32,674 nt of DNA from Anaerolineales bacterium. Lineage in GTDB: Bacteria > Chloroflexota > Anaerolineae > Epilineales > JAANWY01. Below the pieces are notes generated by a model, which had not been told where the DNA came from, did no database searches, and saw nothing but the letters and a program-made list of their open reading frames with translations. Below, piece by piece: positions 31,397 through 32,674 of this stretch. Within the stretch, counting starts at the first letter, position 1. The number at the start of each line of letters is the position of its first letter. The stretch covers positions 1 to 32,674 of the forward strand of contig JAANWY010000334.1 in assembly GCA_018263655.1 (NCBI GenBank), read 5' to 3'. A program made the position numbers and the translations under genes.

Positions 31397-32197
31397 ATGG
31401 AGGATGGAGAACGGAAAATGGAAAATGGAAGGGAGCGGATAGCCGATGAAGCTCCGTCTTCCGCCTTCTCTTTTCCATCTTCCCTTCCCCGTTTCAGCCT
31501 GGTTGCCGGCTTGTTGCTTCTGGCATTCGGTGCCTCACTCCTCTTTCAGCCTGGGATGCTGGGAGCCGTGCCGGGAGAGGGTGAGCGCCCGGCGGCGGGT
31601 GCCGGCACGAGGGGGGACGTGTACTTCACCGACACCGAAGGCTGGTACCGCATCACCGACAACGAGCGCGCCGTTCTCAGCCCGTATGCGCTGCACCTCG
31701 ATGCCCTGCCGGACAGCTTGCCGATGGACCTCGGCCCGTGGCGTGGCAGAGAGCTACCCCTTGGCCCCGAAATCGACGAGTGGTTCGACGAACCAGAGGT
31801 TGCCCTCCAGCGCGAGTATCGGAATGCCGGCGACGACATCGTCTGGCTCAGCGTCTTCGGCAGTCGGGGTCCCAAGAGTTTCCGGCTGTTCGAACACACG
31901 CCGGCAACATGCTACCCTTTATCCGGCTGGGAGATGACGCGGGAGGATGTGGACACGATCCCGATTGGCAGCGGCGAGATCTACGCGCGACGTGGTTTCG
32001 CTGTGAACGGTGCACACGAACTGATCGTCCTGTACCTGTATCTCTGGGATAATCCAAACCGTGACTCGGCCGATGGTGTTGTGTCCATTCGGGCGAGTGC
32101 CCCCATTCTGACCAGCGAGGCGGAAACGCTCCGCTTACTGAAGCAGGAGTTTCTGCCCTATCTGTTCACGGACGTCGTGCCGTGGCGCCGGTTCTAG
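31397..32197 (+). CDS. EpsI-family exosortase-associated protein
   Basis: Protein of 266 aa. A polar start is followed by a membrane segment (FSLVAGLLLLAFGASLLF) and a periplasmic/extracellular EpsI domain with PMDLGPWRGRELPL and the family hallmark HTPATCYPLSGWEM. AGGGAG near 31383-31388 supports the ATG at 31397; a GTG at 31358 overlapping the exosortase gene is an alternative. The first ~33 residues (MEDGERKMENGRER and on to SSLPRF) are encoded by a GGAGAATGGAAAATGG / CTTTTCCATCTTCCC repeat like that at 1859-1945, so the cytoplasmic N-terminus is repeat-derived. It forms an operon with the exosortase. Confidence 0.87.
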   Translation: MEDGERKMENGRERIADEAPSSAFSFPSSLPRFSLVAGLLLLAFGASLLFQPGMLGAVPGEGERPAAGAGTRGDVYFTDTEGWYRITDNERAVLSPYALHLDALPDSLPMDLGPWRGRELPLGPEIDEWFDEPEVALQREYRNAGDDIVWLSVFGSRGPKSFRLFEHTPATCYPLSGWEMTREDVDTIPIGSGEIYARRGFAVNGAHELIVLYLYLWDNPNRDSADGVVSIRASAPILTSEAETLRLLKQEFLPYLFTDVVPWRRF

Positions 32198-32206
32198 AAT
32201 TTTCGT

Positions 32207-32240
32207 GACTGCTCAGGCACTTCGTGCCTACACAAGAAGA
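32207..32240. repeat. Short dispersed repeat, copy 2 (CTCAGGCACTTCG)
   Basis: GACTGCTCAGGCACTTCGTG then CCTACACAAGAAGA, matching 30399-30432. AGGCAC/GTGCCT can form a small hairpin around TTC. It lies 9 bp after the epsI stop and directly before palindromic element copy D. Confidence 0.75.
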
Positions 32241-32256
32241 CAGCAGCCTGAGTAGT

Positions 32257-32376
32257 TTGACAATGTCACATTACCGTCCCACGTTGGGCGAAGGTCTCCT
32301 GACCGAGCCCGATTCGCCTCGGTCAGGAGACCTTCGGCGATCAAAGGACTGTTTCTGAGCCGAATGTGACATTGTC
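32257..32376. repeat. TTGACAATGTCACATT-family palindromic element, copy D
   Basis: Ends TTGACAATGTCACATTACCG and CCGAATGTGACATTGTC. The inner arms CGAAGGTCTCCTGACCGAG and CTCGGTCAGGAGACCTTCG are perfect. The interior is inverted relative to copy C, yet both are preceded by CCTGAGTAG. It lies between epsI and the cvpA-like gene. Confidence 0.9.
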
Positions 32377-32412
32377 GGTGAGAATTAGGCCGTGTAGTGG
32401 GTATCGCTCGCT

Positions 32413-32674
32413 ATGGTGAATTGGCTAGACCTTGTCTTCGTTGTCGTACTGCTGTGGGCTGTGCGCTCGAGCTGGGAGGCGGGCCTCGTTCAAGAGACGT
32501 TCACCTTGTTGGGTTTGGCCGCCGGCATCATCGTCGCCGGCCAGCTCTACGCGCTCGTGGCGCGGGGGCTATTCGGTCAGGTGCCGAGAGAGGCAGCGAA
32601 CGCCGTCACATTCTTGGCGATCCTGGTGGCTGTCTGGTTCGCGGTTGGCTTCCTCGGCCGGCTGGTCCAGCAGA
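32413..32674 (+). CDS. CvpA-family membrane protein, N-terminal part (runs off the window)
   Basis: The ATG at 32413 opens a frame of 87 codons to the window edge: MVNWLDLVFVVVLLWAVRSS, then WEAGLVQETFTLLGLAAGII, VAGQLYALVARGLFGQVP and a further hydrophobic segment AVTFLAILVAVWFAVGFLG. The spacing of membrane helices, the early LDLV and the later GLxAG match CvpA (colicin V production) family proteins. The C-terminus is outside the window. It is separated from epsI by two repeats and is probably its own transcription unit. Confidence 0.72.
   Translation, partial: MVNWLDLVFVVVLLWAVRSSWEAGLVQETFTLLGLAAGIIVAGQLYALVARGLFGQVPREAANAVTFLAILVAVWFAVGFLGRLVQQ

Overview
The window is high-GC bacterial DNA, most likely from an uncultured member of the Chloroflexota (Anaerolineae/Caldilineae-like). 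The pointers are secreted proteins with Thr-Pro linkers followed by a 'VYVPLIRR' segment, an exosortase with a PEP-CTERM-like substrate, a BMP-type ABC importer beside molybdenum-hydroxylase genes, and a very high load of short palindromic intergenic repeats. The taxon is an inference, because no rRNA or other phylogenetic marker is present. Almost every gene is on the + strand; the coxG-like gene at 24450-25097 is the only clear exception. No rRNA, tRNA or CRISPR array was seen.

Layout. 1-547: repeat-rich leader holding a complete MITE with 8-bp target duplications. 548-5827: a four-gene nucleoside-type ABC importer (BMP lipoprotein, double ATPase, two permeases). 5977-24478: a catabolic region with a MatB-like acyl-CoA synthetase, an Rpn-type nuclease, FdrA/AllF, a small gene plus broken nucleotidyltransferase, AllG (DUF1116), a double-domain cyclase-family hydrolase, an unknown protein, a DinB protein, a three-subunit molybdenum hydroxylase (FAD, 2Fe-2S and Mo subunits, interrupted by a truncated Uma2 gene), a thiolase-like protein lacking its nucleophilic Cys, an amidase and AllH (DUF2877). 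24450-25097 (minus): CoxG-like protein. 25963-26757: SurE nucleotidase. 26956-32197: surface/export block with a PEP-CTERM-like protein, a seven-repeat secreted protein, an exosortase and EpsI. 32413-end: start of a CvpA-family gene.

How the genes may work together (inference). All three homologs of E. coli AllF, AllG and AllH, reported as oxamate carbamoyltransferase, are present. They share the region with a nucleoside-type importer, a molybdenum hydroxylase, a cyclase-family (ring-opening type) hydrolase, an amidase, a malonyl-CoA-synthetase-like enzyme and SurE. This suggests salvage and oxidation of a nucleobase or related cyclic ureide, ring opening, phosphorolysis of a ureido acid to carbamoyl phosphate plus an amide acid, deamidation, and activation of the residual dicarboxylate with CoA. 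Malonate would fit an oxidative pyrimidine (barbiturate-like) route; oxalurate/oxamate would fit a purine route. Carbamate kinase is not in the window.

The second theme is DNA plasticity. At least three families of palindromic mobile-like elements occur: an IS66-like MITE, a four-copy 'TTGACAATGTCACATT' element and a two-copy 112-bp 'TGATCATCGTTTCGG' element. Several minor repeats accompany them. Repeat DNA has also entered coding sequence at the C-terminus of the first permease, inside AllH and at the N-terminus of EpsI. Gene debris (an fdrA 5' fragment, a deleted nucleotidyltransferase and a truncated Uma2 gene) lies between genes of the catabolic cluster.
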